From positions 429,234 to 493,233 of the forward strand of contig NZ_JAHUTS010000001.1 in the NCBI RefSeq assembly GCF_019209835.1: 64,000 bases of DNA, written 5' to 3'. The position numbers were made by a program, and so were the translations under genes. Below are positions 52,349 through 59,975 of the stretch, one piece after another; the stretch's first letter is position 1, and every line of letters begins with the position of its first letter. Under the pieces are notes generated by a model. The model was given only the letters and a program-made list of their open reading frames with translations. It had not been told where the DNA came from and did not search any database. The stretch comes from Enterovibrio paralichthyis (lineage in GTDB: Bacteria > Pseudomonadota > Gammaproteobacteria > Enterobacterales > Vibrionaceae).

Positions 52349-52651
52349 TCAATACAAGCGCATGTCTGAAATCGCAACCTCCAAACGATTCTCGCCTTTC
52401 AGCGGTGTTCCTACCATCTCATCGTAGGCGCTGTCTTGCCTGAGTACCCGGGTGTCTGTTTTAACCGTCTGGCATAGGTTCAGCATTTCCACCAGCGATC
52501 TTGTTCTGAGTAGCTCACCGTTTACATCACACAGAAAATGCTCTTCATCCCCAACAACAATAGAAGCCTGATACAAACTCTGCTCCATTGAGTGAATGAT
52601 GAGTTTTTCGATCTCTGTATGTTCAGCAATGGCATGGATATTTGTTTTCAT
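52349..52651 (-). CDS. DUF6482-like small protein
   Basis: The 100-residue cytoplasmic protein matches the DUF6482 pattern: ASIVVGDEEHFLCDVNGELLRTRSLVEM, then SAYDEMVG. Function unknown. AGGGG lies six bases before the ATG. Between it and the next minus-strand gene is a palindromic repeat (52732-52785) that may separate their transcripts. Confidence 0.75.
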   Translation of the reverse strand: MKTNIHAIAEHTEIEKLIIHSMEQSLYQASIVVGDEEHFLCDVNGELLRTRSLVEMLNLCQTVKTDTRVLRQDSAYDEMVGTPLKGENRLEVAISDMRLY

Positions 52652-52731
52652 AACTGTCCCCTTTTTTCAGCCATTACGGCTGAGTGCGCAGGTCAGTTCA
52701 ATTGCGGCAAGATTTAAGCTGGAAGGAATAG

Positions 52732-52785
52732 ACCTAAACGACCTGAAGATGCTCGCTGAATCCTCAATCTTCAGGTTGTTTAGGT
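52732..52785. repeat. Intact copy of a dispersed palindromic repeat
   Basis: ACCTAAACGACCTGAAGAT (52732-52750) pairs with ATCTTCAGGTTGTTTAGGT (52767-52785) at 18 of 19 bases around a 16-base loop. It ends four bases before the stop of the 63-residue gene. Related sequences are at 24947-25007 and 11830-11864. Confidence 0.7.
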
Positions 52786-52788
52786 ATC

Positions 52789-52980
52789 TTAGATAAATTC
52801 GTCAATCACCGGACAGTCACGGCGATCGGCACTGTTACGGCGTTCGTAGCCACGGTGACGTGCACTGAATTTTCGCCGATCACGCAATGCGCGTCTTTCG
52901 ACCACATAAACTCCATCTATTAGGCGGGTCTCCGCCACAAATCCTGAAGGTGCGCTGTAGGCTATTCGCCTCATCGACAT
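52789..52980 (-). CDS. Small basic protein with RDRR/ADRR motifs
   Basis: The 63-residue product is rich in arginine: VERRALRDRRKF, then YERRNSADRRD. Repeated (E)RR..DRR motifs occur in PilZ-type and other bacterial regulators, so nucleic-acid or c-di-GMP contact is possible, but this is a guess. TAGGA lies about ten bases before the ATG. The family is not recognised. Confidence 0.55.
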   Translation of the reverse strand: MSMRRIAYSAPSGFVAETRLIDGVYVVERRALRDRRKFSARHRGYERRNSADRRDCPVIDEFI

Positions 52981-53306
52981 ACTGTATTCGTCCTACCAAT
53001 GGAAATTCCTCTCAGTTTTATGCATCACAGGACATAACAGCAATGGATATCCGGTCATTATTCACACCTTTCTCATTAGTAGATATAAATCTCACATTTA
53101 AACCAACAAAACAGTCAATAGCTTAAAATGTCCAATTTGTTTTTAAAAAACGCATATATTACGGGCACTTTGAGAGTGTAATGCCCACTTTCTCGCCATA
53201 CGGACCTCCCCTGACAGAAACCTGACAAAATCCCAGACATTTCCCAACAATTGGAATGCTAGATTGCGCAGGCACTTTTAGCACTCTTTCTCGTAAGGGC
53301 TTTTGA
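52981..53306. other. Intergenic region, no gene seen
   Basis: AT-rich divergent spacer ahead of the DUF5666 lipoprotein gene. It must hold both promoters but none stands out. Confidence 0.4.
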
Positions 53307-54485
53307 ATGAAACGTTACGCTCTATTACCACTTATTACTTTGGCACTTTCTGCATGTGGCGGCGGTGAAGGCGGCAGTGAAAACAGCACGCAACCAAGCG
53401 CTCTATCTGCTGTAGAGGGTAAAATCGAAAATGTCTCTGGCTCTGCGATCACCGTTAACGGTCAGCAGTTTCAGGTTGGCAGTGTCAGCTACCGCAACCA
53501 ATCTATTCCTGCTTCTATTCTGGCTGCTGACATGAATGTTTCCCTGAACACTGGCGCACGTGCAGCAATGAGCGCGAAAAGTGGCTCAGATGTTCAGTTG
53601 GATCCGACTTTCACCGGTAAAATCACCGAAATCGACCCCAAATTGGGTACTTTCAAAGTCAGCGGTGTATCGCTGACTTTCAGCAACCTATCTAATCAAA
53701 TCAAGAACGGCGACTGGGTGATGGTTTCTACCCTGCCAACCGCTAATGCAGGCTACAAGGTACTGTCTGTTATAAAGTTTGGATATGATGCGGACGGTAT
53801 GGTTGAAGTTGAAGGCCGAATTTCGGACATCGACTTTAACAACAAGAGCTTCAAAGTTGGTAGCTCGCTGAAAGTTTGGTTTGCTGGCGCTGATATCAAC
53901 AATGCCAAAAAACTACGTAATGGCGCATGGGTAGAAGTATTTGGCCGCACACAAGAAAATGCATTTGGTGTTGAAGCTGTTACTGCTGAAAAAATCATGA
54001 TCAAAAGCTTCAGTGGTGTAAATGGCCGCGGCGAAATTGAAGGCATCGTAACCTGGGTTGATAAAGACTACAGCCGTTTTGAAGTGAACTACCGTGGTAT
54101 CTTCGAAATTCATAAATCAACCAAATACGATTGTGAAGATGGCGATATTTGCAACAACTACTCGCTGCGTGAGGGCATGGAAGTTGAAGTAGACTATGTT
54201 GCAAACGCCAAAGGCAACTTTGCCAAAGAAATTGAATTCGAAGACGACAGCGACGTTGATGGTGACTGGGACAAGTTCGAATTTAAAATGAAAGGCTATG
54301 CAGATAACCTGGATGACACCGAACTGTCTTTTGAAATTGGCGGCGTAAAAGTTTACACCGACAACAACACCGAATTTGACGACGAACTGAACTTCGACAG
54401 CATTGGCAACTGCCGACTGGAAGTAGAAGGCGTGATTATCAACGGTGACCATGTGGCACGTGAAATCGAGTGCGAAGACGACTAA
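53307..54485 (+). CDS. DUF5666-domain lipoprotein
   Basis: The 392-residue lipoprotein has a signal with lipobox LSACGGG (Cys17) and four or five repeated small beta domains of the DUF5666 type: VEGKIENVSGSAITVNGQ, TGKITEIDPKLGTFKV, VEGRISDIDFNNKSFKV, IEGIVTWVDKDYSRFEV and AREIECEDD at the end. The C-terminal third is strikingly acidic. This may bind cations or an envelope polymer; function is unknown. AAGGG precedes the ATG. A clear terminator follows. Confidence 0.85.
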   Translation: MKRYALLPLITLALSACGGGEGGSENSTQPSALSAVEGKIENVSGSAITVNGQQFQVGSVSYRNQSIPASILAADMNVSLNTGARAAMSAKSGSDVQLDPTFTGKITEIDPKLGTFKVSGVSLTFSNLSNQIKNGDWVMVSTLPTANAGYKVLSVIKFGYDADGMVEVEGRISDIDFNNKSFKVGSSLKVWFAGADINNAKKLRNGAWVEVFGRTQENAFGVEAVTAEKIMIKSFSGVNGRGEIEGIVTWVDKDYSRFEVNYRGIFEIHKSTKYDCEDGDICNNYSLREGMEVEVDYVANAKGNFAKEIEFEDDSDVDGDWDKFEFKMKGYADNLDDTELSFEIGGVKVYTDNNTEFDDELNFDSIGNCRLEVEGVIINGDHVAREIECEDD

Positions 54486-54500
54486 ATTAACTTAAATACC

Positions 54501-54533
54501 AAGGCAATGCTATTAGCATTGCCTTTATTTTTT
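54501..54533 (+). terminator. Terminator of the DUF5666 gene
   Basis: Perfect ten-base stem aaggcaatgc/gcattgcctt with a five-base loop, then tattttttg. The rest of the gap to 54822 is AT-rich and holds no gene. Confidence 0.85.
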
Positions 54534-54822
54534 GTGCTTTAGAAAATTAAATTCTCATACTTGCTTCATTTGTCCAATTTTAAGCAACACCCTCTTCCCA
54601 CGCGAAAAACAACCCACTCGCTATTTCCGTTTAAAACCATATAAATCAAATTTATTCATATAAATTAACAGCATACCTCTACTAATCAAATGGAGGTGAA
54701 CGAATCATTAATGAGACAAAGTGTAAAATTTCCACTTTACAGCATCATTTTGAATTGCAACATGATGTTTATGAATTAATTCTTAGGGCTTCTTTCAAAG
54801 CAAGAAGTTCCAAGGAATGTAG

Positions 54823-56658
54823 ATGCACAAGAATGCGATCGCTTTACCTATTCTCCTGTCAGCCTTTGCTGTGCAGAGTGAAACACTGCCTACCGGCACC
54901 ACTCTTCTGACTCAATTCCCTTCTCCGAGTCATTCTGCAGACCTTTCGCCACAAGACATAGGCGGAAGATGGGTTGACTATAATTACTGTCTTCAGCACG
55001 AAAGGAAGCTCATTGTCGTCGCACACGCTGATGACGACCGATACTTTATGGGAGAGGATATCAGGGATGCCGTAAATAATGGCGCATGCTTGAAAATCGT
55101 TCATGTTAATGCGGGTTTTGACATCACGCCCCCAAGTAGTGCGCCTTCTTATAACGCCAATGACCCTTACTATTATCAAGGCCGGATTAATGGTGCAAAA
55201 GCTGTTTATGCCGATTATTTAAGCCAAGAATTTTCCACCTCCGTTTACCAGACTCAATCATGGGATAACATTAATGGCAATAAAGTTCATCGCTATATTT
55301 TCTCCCGGGACTTCAGTGGTAATACACCCGGAGGACAATTAATAGAAGTTCAGGTGTTGGGATTACCTAACTCAAGTAATGTTATTGCTTCTTCCGATGT
55401 AGGAACAACCATTTCACATCTTTATACTGACCACAACGAAACAACAATTAATGTTGCTGATACTATTACCGGTTTCCAGGTTGAAAATGTTTATTCGTGG
55501 GACAACGTTCTTGGAATACTCAACCAGATCATCAGTTGGATGAACCCAACGGAAATACTGACTCTCGACCCTTGGGGTTTGCCTGGCGACGATGCGGCGG
55601 AAGGTCAACATCCGGACCACATCATGGCTGCTCGATTAGTTCGAGCCACGTCTTACGCATCCTCTAACCCATCTCAAGTAAAATATTTCAAAACGTATAA
55701 CGTCAATACATTTCCAACCAACTTAAGTGAGCAGACAGCGCTGAAAACCATCAGCGATGTCGCCAATCATTTCAGTCACGATTGGGGATCGTCATTTGTC
55801 ACCAACCATCCCTGCTCAATTGGTTCTTCCACCAACCCTGAGTCATGGGCATGTAAACAGTATGAAGCGACTGAAGGACAATATTCTGTTGCGGGATACA
55901 TCGAAAACGGTGCGGGACAATGCCTGAATACCGCCAGTGATAACTCCGTCAGCTGGGGAGTGTGTGGTTCATCATCGTTTCCTGTCACACTCGCAAAAGC
56001 CCGTTATGCGTATTCGCTAAACCCGAACTACCCCGAAGGTACTTTGGCAATGATTCCCTCATCAAATGCAGCTGGTGCTTCCATCTCACTGGCTCATTAC
56101 TCCACCATGCCAGAAAATACACGATGGCACTTTAACGACAGTACGCAAAAATTGGAGTACTTATTCACTAACAGCGCAGGAGAAAGGGAAGCGCTCTGTT
56201 TAGATGCTGCTGGCGACAACGGTGCAATATTAGCGAACTGCAATGAGTCATCTACCAGCACACTGACAAGCAGCACAGTTTTGTCAGGTTCAGATCAATT
56301 CAAGCTCCGTAACTTGCGCAGCGGTAGGTGTCTGGCATTGGACGGAAACCGTGATGTCACCACGACAGATTGCAACAGCGAAGGCACTGGTTGGAATTTC
56401 AATAACGGCGAACTGTCTCAATCAATAAATGGCCAAACCGTTTGCCTGAATGCCCCGACCTTTGGCCGCGGCATTGCAAAAGTTACTAGCAATGACTGTC
56501 ATACTTCGTCTCAAGGTCAGAGATTTGATATCCGGACGATTGCAGGCACAAGCATGCAATTGATTGCCCCGGTGAATGACAGTGTGTGTCTGGAGGGAGA
56601 CCTGAACTTCTTCTCCTGCCACGGCTATCAAGTGCAGCAATGGCAGCTCTTGCGTTGA
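54823..56658 (+). CDS. Secreted PIG-L-family deacetylase with ricin-like C-terminus
   Basis: The 611-residue protein has a signal peptide (NAIALPILLSAFAVQS), then a PIG-L/LmbE-type domain (about 55-330). The metal motif usually AHPDDE reads AHADDD (His68, Asp70-72), and the distal pair is QHPDH (His263, Asp265, His266), so zinc binding is likely. Residues 340-611 carry ricin-B-like repeats with paired Cys and GRCLALDG, SVCLEGD and final QxW (QWQLL). It should deacetylate an external amino sugar and bind glycans. Codon use is AT-richer than neighbours, suggesting transfer. Confidence 0.85.
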   Translation: MHKNAIALPILLSAFAVQSETLPTGTTLLTQFPSPSHSADLSPQDIGGRWVDYNYCLQHERKLIVVAHADDDRYFMGEDIRDAVNNGACLKIVHVNAGFDITPPSSAPSYNANDPYYYQGRINGAKAVYADYLSQEFSTSVYQTQSWDNINGNKVHRYIFSRDFSGNTPGGQLIEVQVLGLPNSSNVIASSDVGTTISHLYTDHNETTINVADTITGFQVENVYSWDNVLGILNQIISWMNPTEILTLDPWGLPGDDAAEGQHPDHIMAARLVRATSYASSNPSQVKYFKTYNVNTFPTNLSEQTALKTISDVANHFSHDWGSSFVTNHPCSIGSSTNPESWACKQYEATEGQYSVAGYIENGAGQCLNTASDNSVSWGVCGSSSFPVTLAKARYAYSLNPNYPEGTLAMIPSSNAAGASISLAHYSTMPENTRWHFNDSTQKLEYLFTNSAGEREALCLDAAGDNGAILANCNESSTSTLTSSTVLSGSDQFKLRNLRSGRCLALDGNRDVTTTDCNSEGTGWNFNNGELSQSINGQTVCLNAPTFGRGIAKVTSNDCHTSSQGQRFDIRTIAGTSMQLIAPVNDSVCLEGDLNFFSCHGYQVQQWQLLR

Positions 56659-56826
56659 TCGATTTTCACCAACAGCCCGACCCTTTGTGGTTGGGCTGTA
56701 ATTCCTAACACGTCTCCCAAAAAGCGTGTGGAGAGCACGAAATAAACAAAGAGTCAGATATACAAAGGATTTCTCCCTTAACCTTAACTAGCATTATAGA
56801 TAACTGATATCAAAGAGGTTAATTCT

Positions 56827-57378
56827 ATGATGAAGCCCTACTTCAAACTCTTCGAGCTAGATTACATAGAGCCAGCCACTATGTTTATCAGTAAACAGCC
56901 GCCTTATGTGGCGAGCGTAAAGGGCTATTCCGTAGTGAAAGAAGTCGACGATGGCAGTCGTGAAGGTCTGATGGACGTCGCTAAATCGATATTTGGCTGT
57001 GACTTTGTGCATTTAAGAAAACACGACAAAACCTACGATGAGTTTTACACCCTGTATGTCGAACCTTTTTGGCGAAATGCCGATGCAGCCAGCTGCCAAA
57101 CTGAAGATGTGAAATTTATCAGAAAAAGCGATGGACGCACTTTCCCCGGATTGGTCATCGTTAAAGCGCCGCAATATCAAGGGATCAGCTCCAGCACTTT
57201 TCACAGTTACGCCGACCTGCTAAACAGCCGCGCTCATAACCCCATTGAAGACCCACATTTCTTCGCTGCCTGCATCAATGGTTGGTGGTGCGGGGTTTTA
57301 GTTGAGAAAAACGGCGACGAATGGCGTTCAATTGGTTACACCCATGAACTTCGTGAAGATTTTGTATGGATTGCCTAA
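56827..57378 (+). CDS. Protein of unknown function
   Basis: The 183-residue cytoplasmic protein starts MMKPYFKLFELDYIEP, has a phrase FDVHLRKHDKTYDEFY-like core (actual: CDFVHLRKHD), SDGRTFPGLVIV and ends YTHELREDFVWIA. No signal peptide or membrane segment. Family not recognised. AGAGG precedes the first ATG. It lies between the secreted deacetylase and a convergent LysE exporter with no obvious functional link. Confidence 0.7.
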   Translation: MMKPYFKLFELDYIEPATMFISKQPPYVASVKGYSVVKEVDDGSREGLMDVAKSIFGCDFVHLRKHDKTYDEFYTLYVEPFWRNADAASCQTEDVKFIRKSDGRTFPGLVIVKAPQYQGISSSTFHSYADLLNSRAHNPIEDPHFFAACINGWWCGVLVEKNGDEWRSIGYTHELREDFVWIA

Positions 57379-57400
57379 ACCCGAAGGGTCGACAGGAAAC

Positions 57401-58015
57401 TTACGGATTCAAGGTATCCGCAATCTCCTGCAAGACTGGCAAAACAGACAACACAAGTAGGCCAGCCATGGCGTAATTAAACCAACGTCGGCTCTCGTGG
57501 CTATTAAGCACACGCCTGAGAACAGAACCAAAGACCAGCCAGACACCGACGCAAGGAAAAGACACCACAAAGAAGGTCATCGCAATCATCAGATTCTGGC
57601 CGAGGAATGACTCTCCTGAAGACGTAAACGCGGCGATGGCGCCCGTTGCCACAACCCACGCCTTGGCATTCACCCACTGAAACAGCGCGCCATTCATAAA
57701 CGAAAGCGGGTTAGATTGCTCATTGGTGCCAACCCCACCTTCCGATCTGGCTATCTTAACTGCCAGATAAAGCAAGTAAGCGACACCCACACATTTAATG
57801 ATGAAATGTAGCGGCGGGAACCATTCGAACAAAGCTGAAAGGCCAATCCCGACCAGAAGCAACATTACGGTAAAACCGATGCAGATCCCCACCAGCAAAG
57901 GCAGACTTTTTTTCACACCAAAATTGAGACCCGAGGTCATCACCATGATGTTGTTTGGCCCTGGCGTCACTGACGAAGAAATCGCAAAAAGCGCAACAGC
58001 AAACAAATGTTCCAT
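57401..58015 (-). CDS. LysE/RhtB-family amino-acid exporter
   Basis: This 204-residue inner-membrane protein exports an amino acid or homoserine-like compound. It has five to six hydrophobic segments and the family N-terminus SSSVTPGPNNIMVMTSGLNFG, with PGPN and GxxxG intact. I use the ATG at 58015, six bases after GGAAG. It is convergent with the 183-residue gene. The substrate is unknown. Confidence 0.9.
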   Translation of the reverse strand: MEHLFAVALFAISSSVTPGPNNIMVMTSGLNFGVKKSLPLLVGICIGFTVMLLLVGIGLSALFEWFPPLHFIIKCVGVAYLLYLAVKIARSEGGVGTNEQSNPLSFMNGALFQWVNAKAWVVATGAIAAFTSSGESFLGQNLMIAMTFFVVSFPCVGVWLVFGSVLRRVLNSHESRRWFNYAMAGLLVLSVLPVLQEIADTLNP

Positions 58016-58116
58016 CACTCTTCCAAAATGTGCTTCCTAAAAAGGATATATGGGGAAAGAATTACTCACTCTCAAGTTCACACGCAAAAAAATATTCGAG
58101 GAGCATTAACAGTCTC

Positions 58117-58392
58117 ATGCATTGCATGAAAATATTACTCATCGCTAATTTAACCAAGTCTAAAAATAATACCTCTTTGACATTATTTGCTTACATGAAA
58201 ATATATTCGCCACCCCTTAACTCTATACTCAATAAGTTTCATAACAACAACGAACGCATATCTACTCCGACCACCACAATTAAATTTCTTTCCCTCCCTT
58301 TACTTATTGATAGTAATCATATCGAAGTTTATACTCGGTTGTTGAATTCAAATGGCATTGAATTTTTCATATCAGGTTTGATAAACGTTTAG
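58117..58392 (+). CDS. Doubtful small CDS in an AT-rich gap
   Basis: A frame of 91 codons opens at an ATG 13 bases after GGAG and stops ten bases before the next gene. The product is basic and Ser/Thr/Asn-rich without a recognised family. Because the gap 58016-58402 is AT-rich and the frame also continues upstream into the LysE gene in antisense, it may be chance. Confidence 0.2.
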   Translation: MHCMKILLIANLTKSKNNTSLTLFAYMKIYSPPLNSILNKFHNNNERISTPTTTIKFLSLPLLIDSNHIEVYTRLLNSNGIEFFISGLINV

Positions 58393-58402
58393 GAAGAACA
58401 CT

Positions 58403-58813
58403 GTGTCACAACCCAACACACACAAGGGAATATCGGCAATACATCCGACCTGCACGGATGTATCCAATCGCCAATCCCTCGTGGGCAGCATCTGCCTTTC
58501 TATCGTGTTGATGGCACTCAGCTTTGTCTTCCTCTCTTATGATGTATTTTTCGATGCTATTGAAATTGAAACCCTTGTTGGACAAAGCCTCAGCCACGCC
58601 AGCGACTTCCTGTTTGCCAGCCAAGCCTTAACCCAATCTGAACTACCCTTAGTGCTGGTTTTAAGTTTTTGTGCTTTATTGCTTCACTTTTTCCTGTTCA
58701 GGTTAGCCAGGGTTACCCAAAACAAAACCCCTATTAAATATCCGGCATTAAGCCTCGATCAGCCAATACAATCAGCCCACGGCTGTCGCGCTCCGCCCCT
58801 CTTTATTTGCTGA
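58403..58813 (+). CDS. Small membrane protein of unknown function
   Basis: The 136-residue product has two strong hydrophobic segments (LVGSICLSIVLMALSFVFLSY and LPLVLVLSFCALLLHFFLF) with a 35-residue loop between them. The GTG start is preceded by AGGAAGA. It lies 250 bases upstream of cyoA on the same strand, so it may be cotranscribed with the oxidase, but no oxidase subunit of this size and layout is known to me. Confidence 0.6.
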   Translation: MSQPNTHKGISAIHPTCTDVSNRQSLVGSICLSIVLMALSFVFLSYDVFFDAIEIETLVGQSLSHASDFLFASQALTQSELPLVLVLSFCALLLHFFLFRLARVTQNKTPIKYPALSLDQPIQSAHGCRAPPLFIC

Positions 58814-59063
58814 TTGCACATTTTATTTCGGAAGATTTTTAGCGCCTGAAATTCATAACCCAGTTATGCATTCAGCCTATTTCTCACCAAAAGCAATCAG
58901 CCAATCCAAATAAATCCAGCTTGAGTGTTTTACTTCGCCATCAATATTCTGGCGTTGCGAATGCTGCTGGGAAAAATTGGCAATTAAACGACACAGCATG
59001 CCGTTTATTCCAATTCGCGCCACATCGTGGTTAGGATTAACCCATCAGTTACAGGGTAGTATC

Positions 59064-59975
59064 TTGTTATTCAGAAAACTAACAACGCATGCCTTGATCT
59101 TTTTCACTCTAGGACTCAGCGGTTGTAGCGGCGGAGTGCTTGATCCAAAAGGACAAATAGGCATTGACGAAAAATATCTCATCATTATTTCAACCATTCT
59201 GATGTTGCTGGTTGTTATTCCGGTGATAGTCATGACCTTGTATTTCTCATGGAAATACAGAGACAGCCGAACCCAGGAAATCTATGCACCGAAATGGGCG
59301 CACTCGACCAAAATTGAAGCCACGGTCTGGGCGATTCCTATCATTATCGTCGTGATTTTGGGCGCTATCACCTGGCGCTCCACCCACGAACTGGATCCTT
59401 ACAAACCCATTGAAGGGAAAGGAAAGCCGCTGACGGTTGAAGTGGTCTCCCTTAACTGGAAGTGGCTGTTTATCTACCCAGAACAGGGCATTGCAACGGT
59501 AAACAAACTGGTGTTCCCTACCGACGTTCCGGTTGAGTTCAAAATCACCTCGGAAAGCACCATGAATTCCTTCTTTATTCCACAGCTCGGAAGCCAAATC
59601 TATTCCATGGCGGGCATGACAACACAGCTCCACCTCATTGCCAATGAGCCAGGTACGTTTGAAGGATTCTCCGCAAACTACAGTGGTTCAGGGTTCAGCG
59701 GCATGAAGTTTGATGCAGTCGCCACCACTACCCGCGACGAGTTCGATACCTGGGTCAGCAAGGTGAAATCTTCCGGTTCTCCGCTGACGCAATCCGACTA
59801 TGTTGAACTCGCCAAACCCAGCGAATTTCATCCTGTTGAGTACTTTCGCTCCGTCGACCAAGGCCTGTTTGACAGCATTGTCATGAAGTACGGGAAAGAC
59901 CACGGAAAGATGGCCTATTCCCACCAGGCCATGCATTCAGCCCATAAAGAAAGTGAAGCCGAGGAGTCACTATGA
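59064..59975 (+). CDS. cyoA: Cytochrome bo3 ubiquinol oxidase subunit II
   Basis: CyoA is subunit II of the proton-pumping quinol oxidase. After the lipobox LSGC there are two membrane helices, then a periplasmic cupredoxin domain with EVVSLNWKWLFIYPEQGIATVN and the CyoA C-terminal region. The CuA cysteines of cytochrome c oxidases are absent, as expected for quinol oxidases. I propose the TTG at 59064 (AGGG six bases upstream), which gives a normal 20-residue signal and 303 residues; ATG 58998 would make it unusually long. It overlaps cyoB by four bases. Confidence 0.92.
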   Translation: MLFRKLTTHALIFFTLGLSGCSGGVLDPKGQIGIDEKYLIIISTILMLLVVIPVIVMTLYFSWKYRDSRTQEIYAPKWAHSTKIEATVWAIPIIIVVILGAITWRSTHELDPYKPIEGKGKPLTVEVVSLNWKWLFIYPEQGIATVNKLVFPTDVPVEFKITSESTMNSFFIPQLGSQIYSMAGMTTQLHLIANEPGTFEGFSANYSGSGFSGMKFDAVATTTRDEFDTWVSKVKSSGSPLTQSDYVELAKPSEFHPVEYFRSVDQGLFDSIVMKYGKDHGKMAYSHQAMHSAHKESEAEESL

